64,000 bases of DNA. It comes from Apteryx mantelli. Its lineage: Eukaryota > Chordata > Aves > Apterygiformes > Apterygidae. A model generated the notes under the pieces. It saw only the letters and a program-made list of their open reading frames with translations, was not told where the DNA came from and did no database searches. How positions within the stretch are numbered: position 1 is the stretch's first letter; every line of letters begins with the position of its first letter. This document shows positions 37,093-47,600 of the stretch, one piece after another. The stretch lies in contig NC_089978.1 of the NCBI RefSeq assembly GCF_036417845.1, positions 87,104,007 to 87,168,006 on the forward strand, in the 5' to 3' direction. Position numbers and translations under genes: made by a program.

Positions 37093-40039
37093 GGAAGGTA
37101 GGAACAGGCATACTGAAGGAACAAAACTGCAATTAGTGGCGAACAACTAGAATGAAAGGGAGAACAGCTACGTAACTCCTCTGTAGGTGTGTATGTGCAT
37201 ATACCCATACTCACAACTGATAACTAATTTGTATTACGGCAGTAACTGGAGTCCTGGCTGGAGTCTTGACTTTGTGCTAATCACATGCCAAAACAATCTC
37301 TGCCCAGAAGAGCCCACAGTCAAACGGAGGGGAAAAGGTATTGGAGAGGAAGTACTCGCAGGCTGTGGTGCATTTGCACATGGTGCATTCATAGGCTTTA
37401 TAGGTAACCTGGACAGATTAACTGAATAGGGATAGAAACTCAAGGGCGTCAGGTCTAACAAGACAGATTTTCAGCATTTCCCGTTACTTATGTATTATTT
37501 GTGGTTAGAGACATCTATATTTCACAGTTAAGCATATGGACTGCTAGGAGGGCAAAATTGGTCTCTGTGGGTGAAAACATGTTGAAAAGTTGTGAGGTCT
37601 TCTCATAACATCCATCAGCACTGTAATGCTGCATCTCACACTGGTGTTATCTTGAATTCAATCAAAAGGCTGACATCTCGTGCATCACCGCACCACAGAG
37701 AGAATAGGTCATTTGTCTGCCTCTCAAAATCAGACCAGGAAACGCTCAGTGCAGCAGATGGGGATGAAAGTGAGTATGTGAAAGGATATGAAATAAAAAG
37801 AAAAAATGCTGCATTTTTCCTCACATTATAGGGATCCTACGTTTTTCTTGCTCTTTTAAATAAAATCCCAGCAGCTGCTTATGAATTTTGCAAGGATGAA
37901 AATCCAGGGGTATTTTTACTTGAAAGTTTTTCCATCCACACATTTTTAGATAGGGTGGTGCAAGAATGGGACAGGTTTGAAATTTGATGGGGGCATACTC
38001 TCTGCTGAGGATTAGTGCCTTCACGTAGCTGATGAAACATTAGGCTTGGTTTACCAAAGTGATGGGATGGGGGGAGAGAGAGAGTCTAATAAATCTGAGG
38101 CTGTGAATATAAAATGTGATCTTCAATTGGCAAGTTGAAAGGGCATTTGGTTACTAATGTTAGTGGAGAAGGATGCAAGTATTAAATAACCACATTTTGC
38201 GCTGGGGAGGGAAGAATCGTCTTCCCTTCCGCTCTCCAGATCACACGCTGCTACTCCTGTGCCTTATAATCTGCCTGCGCTTCCAAATAAGACCCTGTCC
38301 CACATGAGAAGAGAAGCAGTGTGTCTATTTAGTCCCTAAATAGACTGGACTCGGTTAATCTGATTTGGATTAATTTTTTAATCTGGATTTGGTTAATTTT
38401 TTGGTGTTCTGTTTTCTGATGTGGAAGGGCCTGGAGTCTGGCACACCTGAAGTGTGCTTACCCTTTCCTGCAGAGCACAGCACTGTCAGTGCTGCTGCTT
38501 GCCTGATCCCTCAAAGCTGCGGGCAGGAGAGGGGCTTGGCTGTTGCAGTTTGCCATGGCAAGCTGGATGGCACAAGGATGTGTAGGTAATCACATGCATA
38601 TTCTTATCTATGGTCTTAGATATTAACATTTGTAGTGGCTAAAACATGAGTTGAAAGCTGGAAGGTGCAATCTCTTCCTTGATTTTGCTTTTCTTCTGAT
38701 TATTTATCTATTTAAGCTGGAAGGTATATTAGGACAATGAGAGGTTATGTGAAAGTTTAGCTTTTGGTTGATTTAAGATCAGTTACAGTGGTGTCAGGAT
38801 TTGCTATTCTAACCTCCATGACTTTAAAACACAGTCAAACTGGGTCTTGCTTATTCTTCCTTTGTGTCTAAAGAAGGTCTACAAAGCAAGGCAAGCCTAA
38901 AGGCAATCCACTCCGCAATACTGAGGTTATCCTTATTCTGGTCTTGTCTTCACTGAGAAAAAGTGTTTTTTAGTTTGAGTTGGCTTGTTGTGAGGAGGGG
39001 GTATGAAAAGGATTGCAGTGTTTACCCTGGCTCTCAGGCCGAGGTGAGGGCTGGGATCAGGTGCTGGGTCTGTTGATCTGCGTGTGGGCCAGCGGCATCT
39101 CAGCAATGGTCATGGGTTTTGGACTGGGGACGGTATTTTACTCCTCCAGGAGTACCTGGGAGTGCTCTGTGTAGCTAGGTAGAAGACAGCTGAAGTTGTT
39201 GAAACTATATTGGTGTAACTGGGCATGGCCAGATGTTTTGCCTGCCAGACTGCCAAACTGGGTATAAAAAAAGTGGTTTTAGCTTTACCTCACTAACCTG
39301 TCAGCTGAGACTTGCTAACTGGTCTGGGAGGGGTCCTCGTCCCTTATAGCAAGGAGTAAAACAGAGTCACACAAGCAAGAGGCGAGAGGGAATGAACGGG
39401 GCCTTTGTAGCATTGATACAAATTCTCGTCTGGATATCAGAAAAGATCAAATGAATTTTAGTGAAAATATCTTGGAGTCTGGGATCAGTGAAATGGGTCA
39501 GGAGGAACGAGTGAGCTGAATGTTTCTGTGCTGAGAATAAACCTCCGTCGTGGAACTAATGAGGCTTTGAAGTCATTTAACTGACATGAAACTTTGAAAT
39601 CCTTTGTAAGAACTGAAATGCTTTAAGGACTGTTTAATAAAGCTCTTGACTGGAAAAGAAGCAAATATTTTATCAGGCTGACATGGAGTGCTTTTTGTTT
39701 CAGGTTTTGGGGGAAGGGGGACTGGCAATTACATTTAATTGGTATCCTTTTCCTCATGTTATCATTGGTGTATCGATTGCTGGGAAAACAAAATACATGT
39801 TTTTTAAAATTTACTGTAAAGTAACGGCTCTTTTGTTTGTTTTGTTTAGCTCTGTGTTCTCAAAACAGCTCATTTTTCTTTGCTTTGCTGGTGAATCTAA
39901 TGTTTTGATTGAAAACGATACTAAATAATCAGTTCAATGGGATATTTAATGGCAGGAAAAACTATTTAAAATATTTTTTCCCCATAGGAAAATCATGCCG
40001 TTTTCTTTTCAAGTCTAAGCAGTCTTTCAATGCTAGCGT

Positions 40040-40680
40040 GAGTCTACATTCTTCCTACGAGCTCAGTGGAAAAGTAAACACGTGGGCACACCGCGTGTGT
40101 GAAAACCGCAGAGGTCAAGGTATAGTCAGTCTCGGGGATGCCGCTGCCGGAGGTGTCCCTGCAGCAAGTCCAGTTTTCCCCCACTGTCATTTTAATGCAC
40201 GCTTTCTTAGACTTTCTCCGAGGAGCTGGCAGGGCTGCAAGGCCGGCGGGCGAGTGGTGCGTGTTTCCCTGGGAGGCATTCGGCCATGGCTGCCTTGGCG
40301 CTGCTGTTGCCTCCCCGCTGCCGGAGGTCGCTTCCCAGCCGTGATTGTCCAGGGGGCCACGGCACACACCCCGTTCACTGCCGCAGCCCCCCGCTCCCCT
40401 GGCCCCGAGGGATTTTCTCACTCTGCGGAAGGACACTCAGCACACTGCCCGAAGCATAAAGTGATTTAGAAAGGTACTTTTGCAATGGCCTGGGAATATT
40501 TTCCAAAGCAGTAACTCATTGTCCCCGTTTGAGCAGAAATTCTGAGCCTGAAAGCTGCCGCGGGTCAGCAAAACCCGCGAGGAGGCTGAAGGAGCGTCAC
40601 AAAATGCACGCGGCACGTGACGCAGCAGTAGTTACAGCTGACAAATTTGTATTTGTCCTTCGTACGTCAGGCTTAACATG
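40040..40680. promoter_or_regulatory. CpG-rich intronic patch, possible enhancer
   Basis: CpG frequency rises across this patch, for example around 40085-40110, 40205-40400 and 40555-40665. Recognisable sites include GGCACGTGACGCAGCA at 40612-40627, which overlaps an E-box/CLEAR motif with an antioxidant-response/Maf type TGACnnnGCA, and a CRE-like TACGTCA near 40663. A long plus-strand frame (39909-40469) reflects low stop density rather than a recognised protein. A regulatory role is inferred. Confidence 0.35.
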
Positions 40681-41643
40681 ACACATTTCCGTACACTACC
40701 TCAGCCTCAGCGCGGATGTGCAGCTTGCTGCAGGCTAAGCAAACTGCTTCTGTTTAAGCGTTTTTGTACTAAACTATGGTAGAAAAAAACAAACATGGTT
40801 TGAAAGGTGTTATTCTGGGAAACTCACTGCAAGGTTCTTCCTAGCATGCCAGTTTAGAAGCAGCAGAAGTTAGGATGTGCTACAGATACGAGGAGCCTGA
40901 GCATTTGGGAATAGCAAGATTAATCTCAAATAATTTCAAAGTAGTCATGTTTTTATAGTGCCTGTTTATATGTAATACCACATATCAAGTCAGCAGGAAT
41001 CGTTCTGAGAACAGGAGACCTTCCATTGACTGCTTCATCAAGTTACCAGCATCGGTGGTGAATGGAGCAGCGGGAGGGAAAATGCATCCGGCAGTACAGC
41101 GGCATGTGCTATCTCCATTATAGCGTGGGGTATGTCACAGTCTCCACTGTAAATGTAGTTTGTGCAAGGTTTTCAAATTGGGTATAAAAATTCACTACAG
41201 GTTGAAATTTATCAGGCAAATGCTCTGTTCCTTCCCCAGCATTTATTGTCTGTCTTGTATATATTGCCCTTGGGAGTGAAGACACTGGTTTCAGATCTGT
41301 GACAGGATTTTTTTTAAATTGGCCTGATTTGTTTTTAAATGAGAAGAAAGTGAGTTCTCTCCTCCCCAGAATGGATTGCGAACTACGGACTGTTGACAAC
41401 AGCAATATAGTTAGCAAATATATTACTCTAAGCGAGCTCTTTGCAGGCGATTAGCCTGTGCAATAGGCAGGCCTCCTCTGTATTTCTCAGCTGAACTATT
41501 TAAAAGACTGAAGTATGATCAGCGAGTCAAACTACCGCATTTGAGAATGATCATCCTTTGTGCCTAAGCAGTGTGTACATATTGTCAATGTACCATCTAT
41601 AACGTGCCATTTTGTGCTGCTGTAATGATTTCCTTTCCTAGTG

Positions 41644-41664
41644 CCCCCCCCCCCCCCCCCCCCC
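41644..41664. repeat. C21 homopolymer
   Basis: Twenty-one consecutive C. The length may be an assembly estimate, and the minus strand is a G21 run with quadruplex potential. Confidence 0.93.
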
Positions 41665-44579
41665 GGGATTAACAGTCTGGATGGGAGCCTTGACACAAAT
41701 AGGTTTGCATCCTGGAAGGATCCATAATGCAGCAGCGGCCCTGGGAAAATAAAAGCATACCTGTTGCATAAGGTCATCGTTATTCCTGTGGCATCTTCTG
41801 AGGTTGTCTAGGGAGATGCTTGTATTTTAGCTGCCCCTCAACAGCATCCGTCTCATCTTGGGTAATGCAGCTTCCGTGTAATGAAAAATAACGCAGGGGC
41901 TGGTGCGTAGGTTGCATGGTGAACGTGGGTATCATGCAGTGCTACGGAGAGCAAAAATGTGGATGTAGCTTTTATACCAGAGGGGATGCCTCTGTGTAGC
42001 CCTCCCTCCTCGCTCTGGTGGCACTAGAGTAAATTCTGCCTTTCTGATGCATATCGCACCTTCATTTTGAGTGGTGCCACCGAAATCTTACCCGTTAGTT
42101 ACTGGGTATTTGACCCAAGGGAATGATGGGTTACAAGGGGAGAGCAGGGAGGGCAAGAGCATAACTGCGGTGTTTCCACGGTGCCCTGTGAGGGGCTGGA
42201 GAAGTGCAACCCTTGACAAGCTGCCCTTCAAACGCAGCCTTGGTGGCATCCAGTCCCAGAGGTGTGTGTCCAGAGGTGACGGAACCGAGTTTGGGGTCCA
42301 TCTGTCAGCCCGCCACAAGGAGCAAGGCACTTGCCTTGACAAGTGTCCTTTGGGTCTCCTCGGCTCCATCCGCCTCATATCTTGGAGGGGTCACCGTCCT
42401 CTGTTGGGTGTCGGGAGGATCCCACCAACCCCCTTGGCACTTCTATGCCCAGGCTGCCAGAGCAGCTGTGCCGCCCCTGGGGCTGAGCACTGGCCTTGGA
42501 GGACAGCCTGGCACCAAGGTTTGCAAGGAGATATCAAACACAGCATTGCAAAGGGTGCAAGAAAGAGGAAAAGGTTGTTTTAGTGTTAGTGAGACGGTTA
42601 CTCTTCTCCCCTTCAGTATCTGAGGAGTATGCTACATAAAAGGGTAGGTGGGAGCCAGAATTGTCAATATCTCAGATGCTTTAAATGTGTGAATCGATTG
42701 GAAATTCGAGACGCGAATTGTTGATCTGGGTCAGCGCGCATCCTCATAGTTGCCTGCTTGTTTATTTATTAACCATGCAGAAAGCTGAGACTGGCTTTGG
42801 CAGGTGAGACCGCACCGAACGGGGAGGCCCAACTTCGAGGCCCTTAGAGAAACTCAGGTCTCAGCACAAATGTTTAGAGCAGGTTGGATGTGCCTTGGCA
42901 GTGTTTCGGGCGCAACGTGGCGGTGGCCGGCTTGGCCTGCGGGTCACGCGGGACCCGGTGTGCACAGTGTAATTTGAATTCTGTGTAAATAATGACATAC
43001 AAACCATGGTGCGTACAAGCAAACAAAGTATAAAGGTTGTTGCATACTTCATACCTTCAGAGATGGTGGAAATATGTGACTCAACTGTAAGGCACATTTG
43101 ACAAAAGTTCATTGTGCAGCCATCAACAGGAGATTAAAAAAAAATGCTAGAATTATCACCACCCTTTTAAAGGCATTCCTATATAACTAACATATCATTT
43201 CCTGTATAGTTACACACATCATTGCATAGTACCATGAACTTAACTCTTATTACCACCCCAGTGGGAAAACCAGTGTTATTCACAACAGGTCGCTTTTCAG
43301 TGTTGTACTCTTATTTTCAATTAAAACAAATAACAGATTAAATATTAAATAGGTAAGTAGGGAAAGTGAAATTAATTGATTTGCAGACACCAAGGTGTGG
43401 TAGACAGAGGAAATTTAAGGCATTTTCACTAAGTTATATTGCATTCCTCTGTCTGGATTAGATACATGAAAATTTTTTTCTGGGAAAACTGGGTAACTCT
43501 TAATATATTAATGTGCAGTGAAGCAACAATCTTAAAAAAAAAAGGGGGGGGGCAGCAAATACTCCTGGTTGATTTTTATTAAAGTAGAAATATAGTACAG
43601 CAGTAACAGCTATTACTGTTAATACGGACATTTTAGTTTGTCATCTCCTTGTTGACTTATGTTTATGGACTCTGTAGTCAGTATACACAGTACAAAGAAG
43701 GGAATACAGGAACTAAAAAATACCTTTTTGAGCAACTTCAAAATATCTCCTGGTCCCAGATCTTCAAATGTCTCCTCTTAGAGGACTTTGGGTCTTGGAT
43801 CCTTTTCCCTCTGTCTGCTTATTGACCTTGATATTTTGTGTTTCTTGTGCGAGGAGTTCAGCAGCCGGGGGGTCGATCACCTGCTGCATGAGATGGAGGG
43901 TGGTTGTGCCAAGCATGGTGGGCAGCTGTGCTGTGCCGCCGCTCTGCTTTGCACCTAGGTGCTGAGAAACGGCGGGCTGCAGGGCGCACGCTGCACTGGA
44001 ATATCATGAAATCCTTTTAGATGGGTACTCTTTTCCTGTAGCAAGCACATGCTCAAGAACAAAATGCACCGGAAATACGGGGTTTGCTTCTGCGTAGGGT
44101 AGGTAGAGGTTTGGCGGTTTAGGAGCTTTTACAGTTTATGCCGGTAGGAGGTTGGCAAAGAAATGAGAAGCGCTGTGTTGGCGATTCGGCCTGTTAACCT
44201 GCCTAACCCCATGCTTGGGAGAAACCTGCTCCGGGTGCTCCGAGTCTGTTCCCACCTTGGCAACCCTCGCTCTTGGTTTTCCCTGCACAGGCTCCCCCCG
44301 ACAGGCTTTCCCAGCCCTCTCCCATGCAGGGGCTTGAGCTGGAGCCCCACGCGGAGCTGCTGGAGCCAAGCTCTGCAGAGACTTCCCATTGCCTTTGGGG
44401 ACTCCTGTATTTCACCCGGAAGCAGGACTCGAACCATTACCAGGCACCCGAAACTCGAAGGCTGAACCAAACCATGGGCAAGGGCAGGTGGCTCCAGGGG
44501 AGCTGTTCTGCTCCTGTAATGTCCAGGCCCAGCTGTCATTTAGGAAAGGGGCTCCCTCCCCTCCTTTCCCACCAGCAAG

Positions 44580-44900
44580 CAGCTCCGTCTACCCAGCACG
44601 AGCGTGAGCGTCTCCCAAAGCAAGAGGCGACCCTCGCCCACGCGGGGCTCAGCAGCACCCCGAAATCACCGTCCTGCCCAGCAGGGCTACGCCACGTCCC
44701 TCTAGCCACTAGCGAGACAGAAAGGATGAGGGGAAAAAGAAAACAGCCCTGAAGCCTTCCGTCCCTTCCAGCCGATGGCGGGATGCAGCGCCCCTTTGCT
44801 CTCCGGCTCCTTCCCTCAGCGCTGCGGGCCCTCCCGGTGGCAGCGCGGGACCCCGGCCGGCGGTGCCAGGAGCGCCCTCACCGAAACAGATAGCCCTGAA
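44580..44900. promoter_or_regulatory. CpG-rich patch about 2.7 kb upstream of the coding exon
   Basis: About fifteen CpGs lie between 44760 and 44885 alone. It could be a secondary promoter, a regulatory element or part of an alternative leader exon. No TATA box or convincing splice pair was identified. Confidence 0.3.
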
Positions 44901-45769
44901 CAACATAGGATTCAGCGTGCAAAACAATATTTGACTATGCCTTAAAGAAAGACACCTACAGGAATCTCTTCAAGGTGTCTGATCGTGACAGATGAGCTGT
45001 TCTTTCCCTCGTCGAGGTATTTCCTCTGCCTCCAGCCCTGTAGCTTTTTAAAGCGGCAGTGGGGGATTTTATTAAGTTTTATACTTTCATCTTCTGTGGT
45101 TATCTGTCTCTCTCTCTGTGGGTCTGTACAGCATGCTAATCCCTCAAGTCTCTTACACAGCATAATTTTCATCTTAATTTTTCTATTTCTCAATGTTAAA
45201 CGAGTTTATCATGGGAATAGAAGGTCATTTCCTGTCCCTACTAGATCATTAATTTTCTGTGAAAACACAGAGATCTCACGCTTTTCAAACAAACAAAAAA
45301 AATCAAAAACAGCCAATCTAATTTGCAAAATATTTTCCTGTGCTGCAGAACCTTGAGCAGTGAAGATACTAGGGTAAGCTACAGACACTAAAGAATTTTA
45401 AAATGGGTATTTTTAAAAAGAGAGAGAGATTATGAGAGAAGTATAAAATGGCTTTTTAATTCATTAACAGCAATAACAATGTTTATTTTTTCAGCTTGAA
45501 TTGGCTGAGCATTCTCTTCATTGTCTTTATTTTTAGAAACATTTGCTCTTTATTCTTCAAAACAAGATGGGCTCAATTTGTTTTTTTTTTTGGTTCACAT
45601 ACTTGTCACTCTTTGAATAAGTGATTTTTTTCTTCCTGGTTTCTGTGTTTGGGAGTCTCTGCCTCCCTCTATTCTGTTTTGGCCAAAGCTGAAAAAGGAA
45701 ACAAACAAAAACCCTCAAGCCTGTATTGGAAAATATTTTCTTCAGAACATTTCGTGAGATGTGAATAAT

Positions 45770-46600
45770 CATGAATTATTCTCCTTAGGCTAGCAGCAGT
45801 AGTGGAAAATAAATGACTAATCTGTTTACTTTTAAAAATCCTTTTAAAAAAATCAAATGGCTCTGATAAATTATTCGAATTGTACCGAACCAGCCCTAGC
45901 TATTAATTCTCGACATTTCTGTAGTCTCGCGCTTGCCGTGGCATCTTGCTGCCAAATCCAAGGATTTACAAGTCTCGGGAGAGACTCTGAGATTTCCCGC
46001 TTCCCTGCCTTGGCCATTTTTTTAGCCTTTGTTCGTTTTTTTTTCCCTGGTCCCCTCTTAGTTTGCAGGTTATAGTGCCATTCCCGCAAGCATGTATGCA
46101 AGCAAGTAAACGTGCGTGTGTAACCAGTTCAGTGAAACTATTTGTGTGGCTGCAGACAGAGCAGCAGCTGAAGGCTCAGCCTCTCAGCACACCCAATTTT
46201 GGAGTCGCGCTCCCTTCCCTATTATTTTAATAACAAACCTGGCTGAAGGGCGGGGGGGAGAGCCTCGCTCTGACAGGCCTGGCAAGCGTGCCAGCACCTC
46301 TGCGTCTTTCAGCTTTAGGTAGGCGAATTCAGCTGCGTGCAGGTGAAAATGTAAATTTGGGGGGGCTCTGGTGCTTTCCCATGGTAACAGAGTTAAAAAT
46401 GGACAAGTTTCCATGGTGATTATTATCACAGGATGTGATGCTCGCTTTAGGAGTGGCACATTTTGTGCAACGCGGCACGGCGCTCCTCCAGACAAATTCT
46501 GCATACGGCAGCTCTCAGGGCAGAAATTATTTATCCTGCTAAATAAATGAATGCACGTCACCATTAATTTGCTGCCTTTTGGCGGGGGGGGGGGGGGATC
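45770..46600. promoter_or_regulatory. Motif-dense candidate cis-regulatory stretch
   Basis: This interval is dense in well-known transcription-factor motifs: an imperfect palindrome AATAATCATGAATTATT near 45762-45778, a forkhead-type TGTTTAC near 45824, and homeodomain cores at 45899 and 46562. Two CCATGG-centred RFX X-box-like sites lie at 46375-46388 and 46407-46420. It looks unlike the surrounding repeat-rich intron and has no coding potential that I recognise. Function as an enhancer is inferred. Confidence 0.35.
46584..46597. repeat. G14 homopolymer
   Basis: Fourteen consecutive G, with a C9T9 run about 70 bases further on. Confidence 0.95.
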
Positions 46601-47495
46601 TTTTTAGGAAGTACGCTGAATATTTCACGGAGCTGCTGAATGGGAAAGATCTCTGCCCCCCCCCTTTTTTTTAAACTAACATTTGCCTAGTTAAGATAAA
46701 GGATTAGGCTGTCAAAGTAAATTTAAAGTTGCTTTGATTTTTTAGTCTTTGTATCTTTTATTAATCAGATGTCTGGCTCATATTCCTGTCTTTATCTAGC
46801 TCTGGAGCAGGGCGAGCGTTTGGGGTGGGGGGGGGTAGCGGTATTTTTTTGTTTTGTTTTGCTGTTTTTCTCGTAGGGAGCAGAACCGCGGCGCTGCCGA
46901 AGGTGCTGGCAGCGCGGCCGGGCTCCTTTGTTACCCTGCGAACTGCAGTTCCTGAGGTGCTAGGGCGAGCGTGCGGGGATTGGCTGCTTTATTTTAGCAA
47001 AGCCTGCAAGGACAAAAAAGGGATGATTATTTTCGGGGAACAGAGGACCCTTTGCCTGCAGTGGAACATTTCTTAGCGGTTTATTTTTAGGAATGTTTGT
47101 TTTTGTGCTTTTGTTGAGTTAAAACAGTGCGCTGTCTCTCGGCTCTGCCATACACTGTCATTACATGAAGCTTTGTTTAAAAATGTAAAATGGACTGCCC
47201 AAGTCCTTGTTTTATGCTACATGCTGGAGAGTTTTTTTTTCCTTTGCCTGCAGTCAGTTTGCGAGTCCTTTTAAATTATCTGTGTTTACGGCTAAATATA
47301 AGTTCCTCAGAACTCTTTGTACAACACTCACGGCTGTATGTATATACAGCATATATGTATATATACTGTATAGTACCCTGAAGTGTGGAAACATTTAACA
47401 GGTTTTTTTTGGTGATAGGGTCTTTAAAGGCAATTGCAAATATTATTTTAAGAAGGAGATTTATGCAGTGCCTAAAATGTGTTTCTGTTTTGCAG
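46601..47495 (+). other. RAI2: Proximal upstream region with acceptor for the coding exon
   Basis: This holds a CpG-bearing block (46865-46980) with an inverted CCAAT box (GATTGGCTG at 46978-46986), which could be a proximal alternative promoter. Further down are AT-rich sequence, a 7-bp hairpin GCTGTAT-GTAT-ATACAGC near 47334-47351, and finally the splice acceptor GTTTCTGTTTTGCAG ending at 47495. The RAI2 frame happens to stay open upstream to an ATG at 47385, but that stretch lies before the acceptor. Confidence 0.5.
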
Positions 47496-47503
47496 GCCAA
47501 ATT

Positions 47504-47554
47504 ATGTCTGTGCAGATGCTTCTGGCAGCACGGAGCCACTGCGGGTCCTGGTGA
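47504..47554 (+). other. Upstream ORF 1, 16 codons
   Basis: The ATG at 47504 has A at -3. The frame, offset from RAI2, ends at TGA 47552-47554. A second in-frame ATG lies at its codon 5. It could reduce initiation at the main ATG. Confidence 0.6.
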
Positions 47555-47559
47555 CAGCA

Positions 47560-47565
47560 ATGTAA
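47560..47565 (+). other. Start-stop element (ATG TAA)
   Basis: An ATG with G at -3 is followed immediately by TAA, 35 bases before the RAI2 start. Such minimal ORFs are known in other genes to stall ribosomes and limit downstream initiation. The effect here is inferred. Confidence 0.6.
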
Positions 47566-47600
47566 ACTTGGAGTCTGCAGAGTCTCACAAGCCCTGTAAA

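Larger units (their letters stand above)
34481..45769 (+). other. Intronic DNA, distal part
   Basis: Non-coding. CpG-richer islands of sequence at 40.04-40.68 kb and 44.58-44.90 kb are listed separately. The remainder is AT-rich, with homopolymers at 37073-37092, 41644-41664 and about 43531-43549 (A10 then G9). Open frames in the GC-rich parts have no domain or homologue that I recognise. Confidence 0.5.
47496..47600 (+). other. RAI2: RAI2 coding-exon 5' leader
   Basis: The 105 bases between the splice acceptor and the coding start. They contain a 16-codon upstream ORF and a bare ATG-TAA. In the RAI2 frame itself there is no stop between 47496 and 47600, so an upstream exon with an in-phase ATG could in principle add an N-terminal extension; nothing shows that one does. 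Confidence 0.7.

Noticed and set aside
39909-40469. A 186-codon plus-strand frame
   Set aside because: No domain, composition driven by the CpG-rich patch, and no conserved start context.
42071-42583. A 170-codon plus-strand frame in a GC-richer part
   Set aside because: Overlapped by similar-length frames in other phases and on the other strand, with no recognisable protein.
47385-47600. Upstream ATG giving a 72-residue N-terminal extension of RAI2
   Set aside because: It lies before a good splice acceptor (ending at 47495), and the mammalian N-terminus aligns with the ATG at 47601.
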